From Candidatus Acidianus copahuensis (GTDB lineage Archaea; Thermoproteota; Thermoprotei_A; Sulfolobales; Sulfolobaceae): a DNA stretch of 64,000 bases. Below, piece after piece: positions 8,942 through 18,133 of this stretch (its first letter is position 1; every line of letters starts with the position of its first letter). The position numbers and the translations under genes are program-made. The DNA is taken from positions 1 through 64,000 of the forward strand of contig NZ_JFZT01000044.1 of NCBI RefSeq assembly GCF_000632495.1, in the 5' to 3' direction. Below the pieces are notes generated by a model. It did not search any database, was not told the origin of the DNA, and saw only the letters and a list, made by a program, of their open reading frames with translations.

Positions 8942-9355
8942 CTACCTTACTTTGTTTTTGTATATATCTATTGCCCTATCAAATAATTCTGGATATAGTT
9001 GCCTCAGACCTATTTCTAGCGCTTCTTTTGCTACTTTACCTATTCTGAAACCTGGTTTAGTATTATAGAGGTATTGTAATACTAGGAAAGCAGGGTAGCT
9101 CCATACACCTATTTTTGGATCTTTTTCAAGAAATTTATTCATTATTTCCTCTATAGAGTCTATACTCTTTTCTCCACTTTCTTGTTTTTTCTCTCCATTT
9201 TCTTCAGTATAGTTTAAGGGATCTGAACTCTTCTCTTCAGTCTTTACATTATAGTCTTCTCTCTTCTCTTGATTTTCCTCTTCTCTCTTCTCTATTTTCT
9301 CTATTTTCTCCTCTGAAGATTTCTTTTTCTTTAGTAAGAAATCTAGTTCACTCAC
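8942..9355 (-). CDS. segB: SegB-like chromosome segregation DNA-binding protein
   Basis: 137 aa. The first 80 residues are a highly charged Lys/Glu-rich low-complexity tail; the C-terminal 55 residues (IGVWSYPAFLVLQYLYNT, then FRIGKVAKEALEIGLRQL) resemble the ribbon-helix-helix DNA-binding domain of Sulfolobus SegB. Its start overlaps the stop of segA by 4 nt, the arrangement known for segAB. SegB binds palindromic centromere-like sites and recruits the SegA ATPase. The charged N-terminal region is longer than I expect for SegB, possibly reflecting lineage variation. Confidence 0.75.
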   Translation of the reverse strand: MSELDFLLKKKKSSEEKIEKIEKREEENQEKREDYNVKTEEKSSDPLNYTEENGEKKQESGEKSIDSIEEIMNKFLEKDPKIGVWSYPAFLVLQYLYNTKPGFRIGKVAKEALEIGLRQLYPELFDRAIDIYKNKVR

Positions 9356-10011
9356 TCTAGAATCGCCTTTGATAACTCTTCATAGAAGCGTATTAACTTT
9401 GGTTTCTTCATTCTGATCTCTTCATATCTAGAGGCTGGAACTCCGAGTCTAGAGGCTTCAATAAAGATTTTAGACTGAGGAACGGATATTTTCAGAAAAT
9501 TTACTGACTGTAAGTTAATCTCGATTGGTTTTGCAGACATATTAGTAAATGCCATTGCCTTTTTCTCTAGACTTTGTAGTCTACTATCTAGATTTTTTGC
9601 AGCCTCCATTGCTAAGGGCTGCGGTGTTACTGGAGAAAGTATCTTATCTGCAGCTATCATAGAAGCTAGAGCTAATGTCCCCAAGTTTGGGGGCGTGTCT
9701 ATAACTAGTAAGTCGAAGCTCTTAGCGATATTTTTTAGGCTATTTGTAACTTCCTCCACATCTCCATTAAGTTCCATCTTAAGAAGACCAAGATGAGAGG
9801 GAAATAATTCTACATTGAATATATTTACACTTTTTCCCCCAAGAGGAATCTCCTTCTTCTCTCTCTTTAATCCGAAAGAAGTAGTTGTACCTCCTTCTGG
9901 ATCCATATCTATTAAGCCCACGTTTTTATTCCTTGATAAGATGTAAGCCAGGTTAACTGCTGTAGTAGTCTTTCCTACTCCCCCTTTCTGATTAATTACC
10001 GTGACTATCAT
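9352..10011 (-). CDS. segA: SegA, ParA-type chromosome partition ATPase
   Basis: 219 aa from ATG 10011. Deviant Walker A VINQKGGVGKTTTAVNLA is right at the N terminus, Walker A' is GLIDMDPEGG, and Walker B is DLLVIDTPPNLG, all as in ParA/Soj/SegA. An upstream in-frame start at 10047 would add 12 residues before the conserved beta strand and would cover the TATA-like GTTTAAAAGG at 10036-10045, so I prefer 10011. Co-transcribed with segB. It should form ATP-dependent polymers or gradients that move chromosomes. The gene pair is enclosed by the two 257-bp direct repeats. Confidence 0.85.
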   Translation of the reverse strand: MIVTVINQKGGVGKTTTAVNLAYILSRNKNVGLIDMDPEGGTTTSFGLKREKKEIPLGGKSVNIFNVELFPSHLGLLKMELNGDVEEVTNSLKNIAKSFDLLVIDTPPNLGTLALASMIAADKILSPVTPQPLAMEAAKNLDSRLQSLEKKAMAFTNMSAKPIEINLQSVNFLKISVPQSKIFIEASRLGVPASRYEEIRMKKPKLIRFYEELSKAILE

Positions 10012-10047
10012 GTCTAGAGTATTCAAAGAATATCGTTTAAAAGGCAA

Positions 10048-10131
10048 ATAAGGAAATAATACGAAGAGTCAGTAGTCTAGAGAGATATTTGTCTTAATGA
10101 AATGCAGAAGAACTATCAGTAGAATGGGGTC
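10048..10131. promoter_or_regulatory. segAB upstream region
   Basis: Holds the segA TATA-like region at its edge and the sequence AGTAGTCTAGAG at 10071-10082. SegB is known to bind imperfect palindromes upstream of segAB in Sulfolobus, so this is where a site is expected; I cannot define it exactly from one sequence. Confidence 0.3.
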
Positions 10132-10388
10132 GTGAAGCAGTTTCAGATTCTAGGTAACAAAAGGCCCTTAAGTTGATTATCATTTTTATGACTAATCCTA
10201 CACCGATGAAGCACAACGCAAAAAGGTGCAGGGCGATAGATGTCTGAAGGGATAAACGTCGTTGATCCAGATCCTGGATCCCACACTGGAGGTGGTTGTC
10301 CCACCATCAAAGGTGAGTGAGAGGGGAAAGTCCTAAAGGACTAAAATACAATGAACAACCTAAAGCCCTCTAGGGATAAACGGTTAGA
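10132..10388 (+). repeat. 257-bp direct repeat, copy B
   Basis: Base-for-base the same, by eye, as copy A at 7369-7625, offset 2763. Flanking bases differ at once on both sides, so the ends are sharp: GTGAAGCAG at the left, CGGTTAGA at the right. It sits just upstream of segAB and points away from it. See copy A for the hairpins and TnpB-tail-like frames. Confidence 0.75.
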
Positions 10389-10923
10389 TATATTCTTAAA
10401 TAGATTATATACGATTTTATTTTTTAATATATTTTCTTAAAATTATTAAGAGAAGAATTTATGATCTCTGTGAGATTGTGCTATATTCATGGAACGTAGG
10501 GAACTTATTGTGATCTCTTCTGTAAAACCTCTAGTATTCAGAGTTTGTTGGAATCATCATACAAAGCACACTTTCCTGTAGCGAGAAGAAGATCGCCAGA
10601 AGACTAAGGTAGAAGACTAACAAAAGATCTGGCAGTTCACTTAGCTAATATTGGTAAAGTGTTTTCTTGTATGAAATGATACCTGATATATGATTTAACA
10701 AATTGTTTGGAATCGCTTTATATCTTAATGTTCACAGCATTAGTGCAGTTAAAATTTAACAGTTGTTATTTTACTAAACCAAAGTATATAATGCTTGAAC
10801 TTTTAGTAACGTTTATTTATTATCTTAATTCTATTTTTTATTTTCATTTTTAAGCTAGTTTTCAAAATAACTTATACTCTATTCTAATGTAATTTTTATA
10901 ATAAGCTGATTAACGTTTTAACA
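10389..10923. other. A+T-rich decayed intergenic region upstream of the oxidase gene
   Basis: No intact gene. The middle (about 10490-10640) is less A+T-rich and has short translatable stretches broken by stops, suggesting an old gene or transposon scar that I cannot identify. The last 200 bases are very A+T-rich and must hold the oxidase promoter. On the minus strand 10529-10560 shows one ATGATGA...CTGA pair, half of a C/D sRNA pattern, not enough for a call. Confidence 0.4.
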
Positions 10924-12567
<1,644 letters not shown>

Positions 12568-12601
12568 ATAATTTTTTTTAATAGAATATATGAAAGACTT
12601 T

Positions 12602-12613
12602 GTCCTTAAGGAC
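12602..12613. repeat. Perfect 12-bp palindrome downstream of the oxidase gene
   Basis: GTCCTTAAGGAC, 35 nt after the oxidase stop and near T-rich tracts. It could be a protein-binding site or part of a transcript end; no partner is evident. Confidence 0.35.
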
Positions 12614-12800
12614 TATAATATTAAGGTCTAAGTGTAGTTAGGATAAAAAAATTGTTTCTAAATAAAGATCTTTAAAAGAGAGACTTAAGTTAGTATCGTG
12701 AAAAAAGTACAAAAATATTCCCTATTTTAGAAGCAATTGGTGTTATCATAAAGTAAAAGCATAATATGGAAAATTCACGATAAAGTAATGAAGAGTCTTA

Positions 12801-13259
12801 ATGTCGGAGGAATATTTTCTTAAATATAATGGAGATCAAGTTTTTGTTGTTCTTCTTGGGTACTCTGGAAATAAAACATATCTTTACTATCCTAAGGGAG
12901 ATGCGATATTTATCGTTTCAGATGATGGCGTATCGCTTAAAGAAATAGATCAAGTTATAGGTAGTGCGCCGGCTGGGTTTAAATTATCCGAACCGAAGGA
13001 AATCTGGGATAAGATAAAAAGTAGACAGGTCACTTGGTATATAGAAGGGAAAGAGGTTGTTTCCGATAATGTCTACGTAGTCACGAAATCAGAGATAGGG
13101 TATAAGAAAGCTGAAGAATTTTCCCCAAATAGATTGAAGTATTATATCCTTAAGGAACAAAATCCGTGGGACTACGCAAACTGGTGCTGTGTTCTAATAG
13201 TTTCAAAAAATGATGTTCAAAATTTACCATCTAGTTTTACGAAGATTACTATTGATTAG
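12801..13259 (+). CDS. Hypothetical protein, 152 aa
   Basis: I do not recognise a family. The protein is soluble, alternates predicted strands, has a central acidic/Lys segment and ends with ANWCCVLIVSKND, including a vicinal Cys pair. No signal peptide or membrane segment. GGAGG lies only a few bases after the ATG, so no ribosome site is seen upstream; a leaderless start fits the A+T-rich stretch before it. It stands alone upstream of the ferritin-VIT1 gene, 37 nt apart, in the same direction. Confidence 0.6.
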   Translation: MSEEYFLKYNGDQVFVVLLGYSGNKTYLYYPKGDAIFIVSDDGVSLKEIDQVIGSAPAGFKLSEPKEIWDKIKSRQVTWYIEGKEVVSDNVYVVTKSEIGYKKAEEFSPNRLKYYILKEQNPWDYANWCCVLIVSKNDVQNLPSSFTKITID

Positions 13260-13296
13260 AATAACTTTTAAATAAGACTTACTAAAATATCTTCTT

Positions 13297-14250
13297 ATGG
13301 AAGAGATGATTAAGAAGAACTATAGAGAAGAACTCTTTGGATATATGTTTTATAAAGAGCTTGCTAATGACGAAAAGAACCCTAAGGTAAAGGAAGTACT
13401 TGAAGAACTTGCTGAGGGGGAGAAAAAACACTCTGAATTTTGGAAGGAAGTAGCAGAGAAAAGAAATGTAATCATTGGTGAATTAGGTTGGTTTTCATCT
13501 CTAAAGCTAAAGATCATGAAGTTTTTGAGAAGGGTATTAGGTCTACCGATAGTTCTAAAAATTGCTGAGATGGGAGAAATAAACGATTCAGAGAAATATA
13601 AAGAGCTTTCAAAAGCAGAGGGTTTTAGCGATACAGAAAAGCAGAGACTCTCATCCATAATGATGGAAGAGCTAGCTCACGAAGATATCTTAATTAGTGC
13701 CCAAATAAATATAGATAACGTTAGGAATGCCATATATGCTGTTAGTGATGGATTAATTGAAGTTTTAGCTGGAGTATCAGGTTTAGCAGGTATATTTAAT
13801 ATACCTCTATATGTGGGGTTAGGTGGACTTATAGTTGGGATATCTGGAACAATTTCTATGAGTATAGGAGCATATTTATCCTCAAGTTCAGAAAGCGATA
13901 TAGAGAAATCTTCTAGAAAAAAGATGAAGGAATTAGGGTCAGAAGTTAAGCAAACTATAGAAAATAAGCCCAAGGAAAGCGTAACTACAACGGCTATCTT
14001 CTATATTTTGGGCGCTCTAATTCCGGTAATGCCATTTCTTTTAGGAGCTGGGGGGTTAACAGGTCTTGTTATAGCCTATGTTATAACCGGTATTGCTACT
14101 CTTATAGTTGGAAGTATGATTGGGATATTAAGTGACGTAAACCCATTTAAAAAAGGTATACAGATGACATCTTTAGCAATTAGTGCTGCTATTGCTACTC
14201 ACTTATTAGGTATAGCGTTTCATATTATTGAGATTATTTTACTAATTTAA
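13297..14250 (+). CDS. Ferritin-like domain fused to a VIT1/CCC1-type iron/manganese transporter (MbfA-like)
   Basis: 317 aa. Residues 1-130 form a rubrerythrin-type four-helix domain with the diiron signatures EGEKKHSEF and EELAHEDIL plus earlier Glu residues (YREELFGYMFYKELANDE). Residues 140-317 carry about five membrane helices with the VIT1 features DGLIEVLAGVSGLAG and GAYLSSSSESD. Such fusions (MbfA in bacteria) export or sequester iron or manganese across the membrane, protecting against Fenton chemistry, which is sensible in an iron-rich acid habitat. Own short promoter region upstream (TTTTAAATAAG near 13265). Confidence 0.85.
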   Translation: MEEMIKKNYREELFGYMFYKELANDEKNPKVKEVLEELAEGEKKHSEFWKEVAEKRNVIIGELGWFSSLKLKIMKFLRRVLGLPIVLKIAEMGEINDSEKYKELSKAEGFSDTEKQRLSSIMMEELAHEDILISAQINIDNVRNAIYAVSDGLIEVLAGVSGLAGIFNIPLYVGLGGLIVGISGTISMSIGAYLSSSSESDIEKSSRKKMKELGSEVKQTIENKPKESVTTTAIFYILGALIPVMPFLLGAGGLTGLVIAYVITGIATLIVGSMIGILSDVNPFKKGIQMTSLAISAAIATHLLGIAFHIIEIILLI

Positions 14251-14340
14251 TCTCCATCAGTTAAGAAGTATGTTTTTACTCTATTTTCATTATTAAAAAG
14301 AATTTCAACGTTTAATTATTTATACTACAAAGATAAAAGC

Positions 14341-15135
14341 TTATATGGAGGCTATTTTCCAAGCTATACTTTTGAGGATTTCCTCCTTTATTATTCCCTT
14401 AGTTTTAACGTCATAATAAAGGAAAGCTTTTTCCCTTAGTGTTAACGTATCTCCTCTTAATACGTTGTCACTTTTAGCTAGCCCTCTTATCACGTCAATT
14501 AGGACATTATCTTCCTTTCTCCTTATTTCAATTATATTGTCGTTCTCGACATTATTGGCGATAATAGCCGATAACAACATATACTTTCCAGGTAACATAA
14601 GGTAAGAAACTATTTGTCTAGACTCTTCCATCTTCTCTACAGACCTATAGTCCATAAAGATGTTTCTTTTCTTATCCTCATTAATTATTACTCCTTTTTC
14701 TACTTCTATGATTAGATCATCCTCTATCTGAGACTTTATTGCATTTTCAATATCTGTAAATGTATTATACTTCATAAAAACTAGTCTGAACTTTCCTTCC
14801 AAAGGTATAATGAGAGGAGGTACTTTATCATTATCCTCAACCTTCACTTTAGTTTCTTCCGATAATGGAACTATATAGTATGGAAATAAGTTGGTAGGGA
14901 ATATTTCTTTACTGTTTAGTATCTTCCTTACAAATGTTGTTCTCTCATATAAGAATTCGTCATATCTAGAAAACTCTTTTTCCAGTGTTTTTATCAAATT
15001 TCTAAGTAAATCATCTTCCAAATAAAAGGAGACCAGTGGAACTAATTCCTTCTTTTTTATATCATTCTTTATGTCAGAGATAATTGAGGCCATTCCAGGA
15101 ATTTTTTCCAATTGGCTGAGGGATATAGGGTTCAT
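14341..15135 (-). CDS. Hypothetical protein, 264 aa
   Basis: Not recognised. It begins MNPISLSQLEKIPGMASII, is soluble, rich in charged residues, with predicted helices to residue 80 and mostly strands later. No cysteine motif or nucleotide loop is seen. It faces convergently the ferritin-VIT1 gene and follows the nitrilase gene by 84 nt in the same direction, so it could be on that transcript. Codon use looks like its neighbours. Confidence 0.6.
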   Translation of the reverse strand: MNPISLSQLEKIPGMASIISDIKNDIKKKELVPLVSFYLEDDLLRNLIKTLEKEFSRYDEFLYERTTFVRKILNSKEIFPTNLFPYYIVPLSEETKVKVEDNDKVPPLIIPLEGKFRLVFMKYNTFTDIENAIKSQIEDDLIIEVEKGVIINEDKKRNIFMDYRSVEKMEESRQIVSYLMLPGKYMLLSAIIANNVENDNIIEIRRKEDNVLIDVIRGLAKSDNVLRGDTLTLREKAFLYYDVKTKGIIKEEILKSIAWKIASI

Positions 15136-15219
15136 CTAGTCATTAACTGCTATTACAATTAAAAGCTCACCTTAATATCTTTACTTTAATTTTAACGTTG
15201 TCAAGACGTATTAGTAGCT

Positions 15220-15933
15220 CTATCGTTCTTCTACTTCAAAGCTTGTAATTTCTTTCATTCTACTTATTCTTAAATTGAAATAACTTAAAGGATTTATTTC
15301 TGCTATTGCATAGCCCTCCTCATCTCCTAACTCTATTATAGTCTTAAGCACAACGATATCACCAGATTTTTCTGGGACAACAATAAAACTTTTACCCGGG
15401 TAAAAGGGCGGACTATACACGTTTGCGTTTACTACCGATACTCTATTCTCTAGAGCCCTGACTCTCAGGTATTCTTTCCATATATCATATCCGTTTGACG
15501 TTATTTTAGATGGAATAAGAAAGATTTCGGTTCCTCTCATAAAAGAGGCTCTAGCTATTTCTGGGAAGTCTGCATCATAACACACTATTACTGAAAACTT
15601 TATTCCTCCATACGAAAAAACAATGAGTTTATCTCCTGGTAAAAGCTTTTCTTTCTCTTTTCCGAAAAGATGTATCTTTTTAGCTATAGCTAATATATTT
15701 CCTCTAGAGTCTATAATTGGCGCAATTATTGAAACTCCATCATCTACAGCACCTGGTATAATATAAGATGTATATTTAAGAGCAAGTCGCTGAAATTCCT
15801 TAATTGGTAATTCTTCTAAGGATTTAACCCACTTCTCTGGTAGTAGGACTAACTGAGCCCCCTCCTTAAGAGCTGACTCAGTTAGATCTACTCCACTTTT
15901 AGCTGAAAGAGGTTGTACTATGGCTATTTTCAA
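15220..15933 (-). CDS. Carbon-nitrogen hydrolase (nitrilase superfamily)
   Basis: 237 aa with the Glu-Lys-Cys triad: Glu33 in LLPEKW, Lys in AKKIHLFG, and Cys in VIVCYDADFPEIAR (about residue 117). The fold is alpha-beta-beta-alpha and the length is typical of omega-amidase or amidohydrolase members. It hydrolyses a C-N amide bond; the substrate cannot be read from sequence. The TTG start overlaps the stop of the CBS-HPF gene (TTGA), so translation is coupled. Confidence 0.85.
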   Translation of the reverse strand: MKIAIVQPLSAKSGVDLTESALKEGAQLVLLPEKWVKSLEELPIKEFQRLALKYTSYIIPGAVDDGVSIIAPIIDSRGNILAIAKKIHLFGKEKEKLLPGDKLIVFSYGGIKFSVIVCYDADFPEIARASFMRGTEIFLIPSKITSNGYDIWKEYLRVRALENRVSVVNANVYSPPFYPGKSFIVVPEKSGDIVVLKTIIELGDEEGYAIAEINPLSYFNLRISRMKEITSFEVEER

Positions 15934-17051
15934 ATCTCTTCTTCCTTTGACACTTTCTTGTTTTGCAACCTCTTAATCTTTTTAACTATATTGTTCTCAA
16001 CTTTTTCGACAGCTTTCTTAACTGCAACTATGGGATCCCAGTCTGTCTCACTTGCAATAAAGTTGCCTTGTTTTGTAGAAACTGTAACAGTACTCTTATA
16101 AAGGGTCTTATTCTGACTCTTAGCAGCCTCCTTAAAAGATACCTTAAAATTTATTATGTCCGTTATTTTTTCCAATTTACTAAGGTATCTTTCGACTACA
16201 GCGTCTATCTCAGCTTTTGTAGTGTTGCTTGTTAATCCAGAGGCCAACTTAGCTTGAATTGGCATACTAAGATTATACTTTTTCTCTAAGGATTTGATTA
16301 TATCTATTCCACTTATAACTCCAGCGATAAAATCCCCTTCCATAACTGGTGCTCCCGAAATACCTTTTTTCACTAAGAGTTCAGCTACTTTTTTCAGTGG
16401 ATCTGAACCATTTACGGTGATTACGGGGGATGTCATTATCTCCTTTATAGGCATAGCCATTATTCTTTCTTCCTCTGTTAGTATAGATGCCTTTTTCTTC
16501 TCAGAAACAGAATAAAGGGAATTTACTATATCTCTAGAACTAACTATACCCTCTAACTTCTTCTCATTAACTACTGGTAATCTAGATATGCTATCCCTTA
16601 TCATTATCCATCTGGCTCTTGCTACTGACTCCTCTGAAGATATTGAAAGTGCAGGTGAATTCATATATTCTCTTGTTTTATTATCTGGCAATTGATCGGT
16701 ATCTATAAGATACCTTAAAAGGGACTCTCTAGTAATAATTCCAATCATTTCCCTATTCTTGTTAATTACAGGAACTGCTCTAGCCTTAGTTGTATAAAAT
16801 TTCGCAATAACTTTAGGGAAGTCATCGTCTTCATTTAAGCTAATTGAAGGAGAGGATATTGTAATAATTTTTGCTTCTGGGCTAACCCTTCTCTTCATTA
16901 AATCCTTATATGAAATAAGACCTACTAACTTCTTATGAAGAACTACTGGCACCACCCATTGATTCTCCTCTTTCATTTTTGCTATTACTTCCCTTAATCT
17001 ATCCTGAGGATCTGCTACAACTTTTGGTTCCATCACGATTTCTTCAATCAA
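15930..17051 (-). CDS. Four-CBS-domain protein with C-terminal HPF/S30AE-like domain
   Basis: 373 aa. Two Bateman pairs cover residues 1-258, each CBS unit ending in motifs such as LVGLISYKDLMKR, MIGIITRESLL, LEGIVSSRDIV and IAGVISGIDIIKS. The last about 100 residues (KLEKITDIINFKVSFKEAA, then VAVKKAVEKVENNIVKKI) fit the ribosome hibernation factor (HPF/RaiA, S30AE) domain. CBS pairs bind adenine nucleotides, so I infer an energy-sensing ribosome-silencing factor; CBS proteins that hibernate archaeal ribosomes are known, though this exact fusion should be checked. Start TTG 17051; shares a 47-nt divergent promoter region with the deacetylase gene. Confidence 0.8.
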   Translation of the reverse strand: MIEEIVMEPKVVADPQDRLREVIAKMKEENQWVVPVVLHKKLVGLISYKDLMKRRVSPEAKIITISSPSISLNEDDDFPKVIAKFYTTKARAVPVINKNREMIGIITRESLLRYLIDTDQLPDNKTREYMNSPALSISSEESVARARWIMIRDSISRLPVVNEKKLEGIVSSRDIVNSLYSVSEKKKASILTEEERIMAMPIKEIMTSPVITVNGSDPLKKVAELLVKKGISGAPVMEGDFIAGVISGIDIIKSLEKKYNLSMPIQAKLASGLTSNTTKAEIDAVVERYLSKLEKITDIINFKVSFKEAAKSQNKTLYKSTVTVSTKQGNFIASETDWDPIVAVKKAVEKVENNIVKKIKRLQNKKVSKEEEI

Positions 17052-17067
17052 GGTTCTCGCGTCTAAT

Positions 17068-17078
17068 CTTTTATAATT
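17068..17078 (+). promoter_or_regulatory. TATA box in the divergent CBS-HPF / deacetylase promoter
   Basis: CTTTTATAATT lies about 25 nt before the deacetylase ATG at 17099, giving a leaderless transcript. The intergenic space is only 47 nt, so the opposing CBS-HPF promoter must overlap it and the two could be co-regulated. Confidence 0.5.
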
Positions 17079-17098
17079 AGAAATTAAAACTTCTATGG

Positions 17099-18133
17099 AT
17101 GCATAAAACAGCGTTCATTTGGAGTGACAGTTATTTGGATTACTCATTCCCAGGAACTCACCCATTTAAGTCTTTAAGAGAATCTATGGCAAAGAGGTTA
17201 ATGGAAGAGAGAAGTTTCTTTCACGAGCTTGATGTTCTAAAACCTCAGCCAGCTACTCGACAGGAATTGGAAATTGCACACGATCGATCCTACATAGACC
17301 AAGTAAAGATGTTAAGTGATATAGGTCAAGGTATGTTAGATGAAGGAGACACTCCTGTGTTCAAAGGTATTTATGAGTCCGCCTTGATTAGAGTAGGTGG
17401 TAGTATATCAGCTTTGAAATCGATCGATAGTGGTTATCAACATGCTATTAACATAGGTGGAGGATTTCACCACGCTAAAAGAAGTAGAGCTGAAGGCTTT
17501 TGCGTGTTTAACGATGTAGCTATAATAGCGAAAATAGCCGAGAAAAAGTACAGAACTGCTATTGTAGATATCGATGGTCACCACGGCGATGGGACTGAGG
17601 AGTTACTTAAAAACGATAACATCCTAAAAGTTTCTCTCCATATGTTTCATAGAGGATTCTTTCCAGGAACTGGAAATTTAGAAGATAACGATGAAAAAAC
17701 TGTTAATATTCCACTGCCTCCTGGTACTGCGGATGACGCATATCTTTTAGCTTTTAATGAAATAGCCATGCCTATATTGGAAGAGTATAGACCAGAATTA
17801 TTAATAATAATGGAAGGAGGAGATTCTCATTTTGACGATCCACTTGTTGAACTAAAGCTTAGTACACACGGTTATCTAAATGTTATAAAAGAGCTTCATT
17901 CCCTTTCCCATAAAGTGTCAGGTAAGATCATATTACTTGGCGGTGGAGGATATAATTACGATGCAACTGCCCGTACCTGGGTAATCTCAATTGCAGAGCT
18001 AACCGGAATTCAGTCAATAGAAGTAGATACTCTTCACGATTGTTGCAATACATTTTCTTCCCCATTTGTTATGGAGAAGGTTAAAGATACTATACAAAAA
18101 ATAAAGCAGGTAAGAAAAAATTTAGCCCACTAA
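17099..18133 (+). CDS. Class I/II HDAC-like deacetylase (AcuC/acetylpolyamine amidohydrolase family)
   Basis: 344 aa arginase-fold deacetylase with all catalytic elements: tandem His in GGGFHHAKRS, zinc ligands in IVDIDGHHGDGTEE and EGGDSHFDDPL, and the transition-state Tyr in LLGGGGYNYDATARTW. Substrate may be acetylated proteins such as Alba, acetylpolyamines or acetoin-pathway molecules; Sulfolobales lack histones, so histone deacetylation is unlikely. Its 3' end overlaps convergent purT by 12 nt. Confidence 0.88.
   Translation: MHKTAFIWSDSYLDYSFPGTHPFKSLRESMAKRLMEERSFFHELDVLKPQPATRQELEIAHDRSYIDQVKMLSDIGQGMLDEGDTPVFKGIYESALIRVGGSISALKSIDSGYQHAINIGGGFHHAKRSRAEGFCVFNDVAIIAKIAEKKYRTAIVDIDGHHGDGTEELLKNDNILKVSLHMFHRGFFPGTGNLEDNDEKTVNIPLPPGTADDAYLLAFNEIAMPILEEYRPELLIIMEGGDSHFDDPLVELKLSTHGYLNVIKELHSLSHKVSGKIILLGGGGYNYDATARTWVISIAELTGIQSIEVDTLHDCCNTFSSPFVMEKVKDTIQKIKQVRKNLAH

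Noticed and set aside
10529..10560. Possible minus-strand C/D sRNA (ATGATGA ... CTGA)
   Set aside because: Only one box pair is present; no C' and D partner at the right distance.
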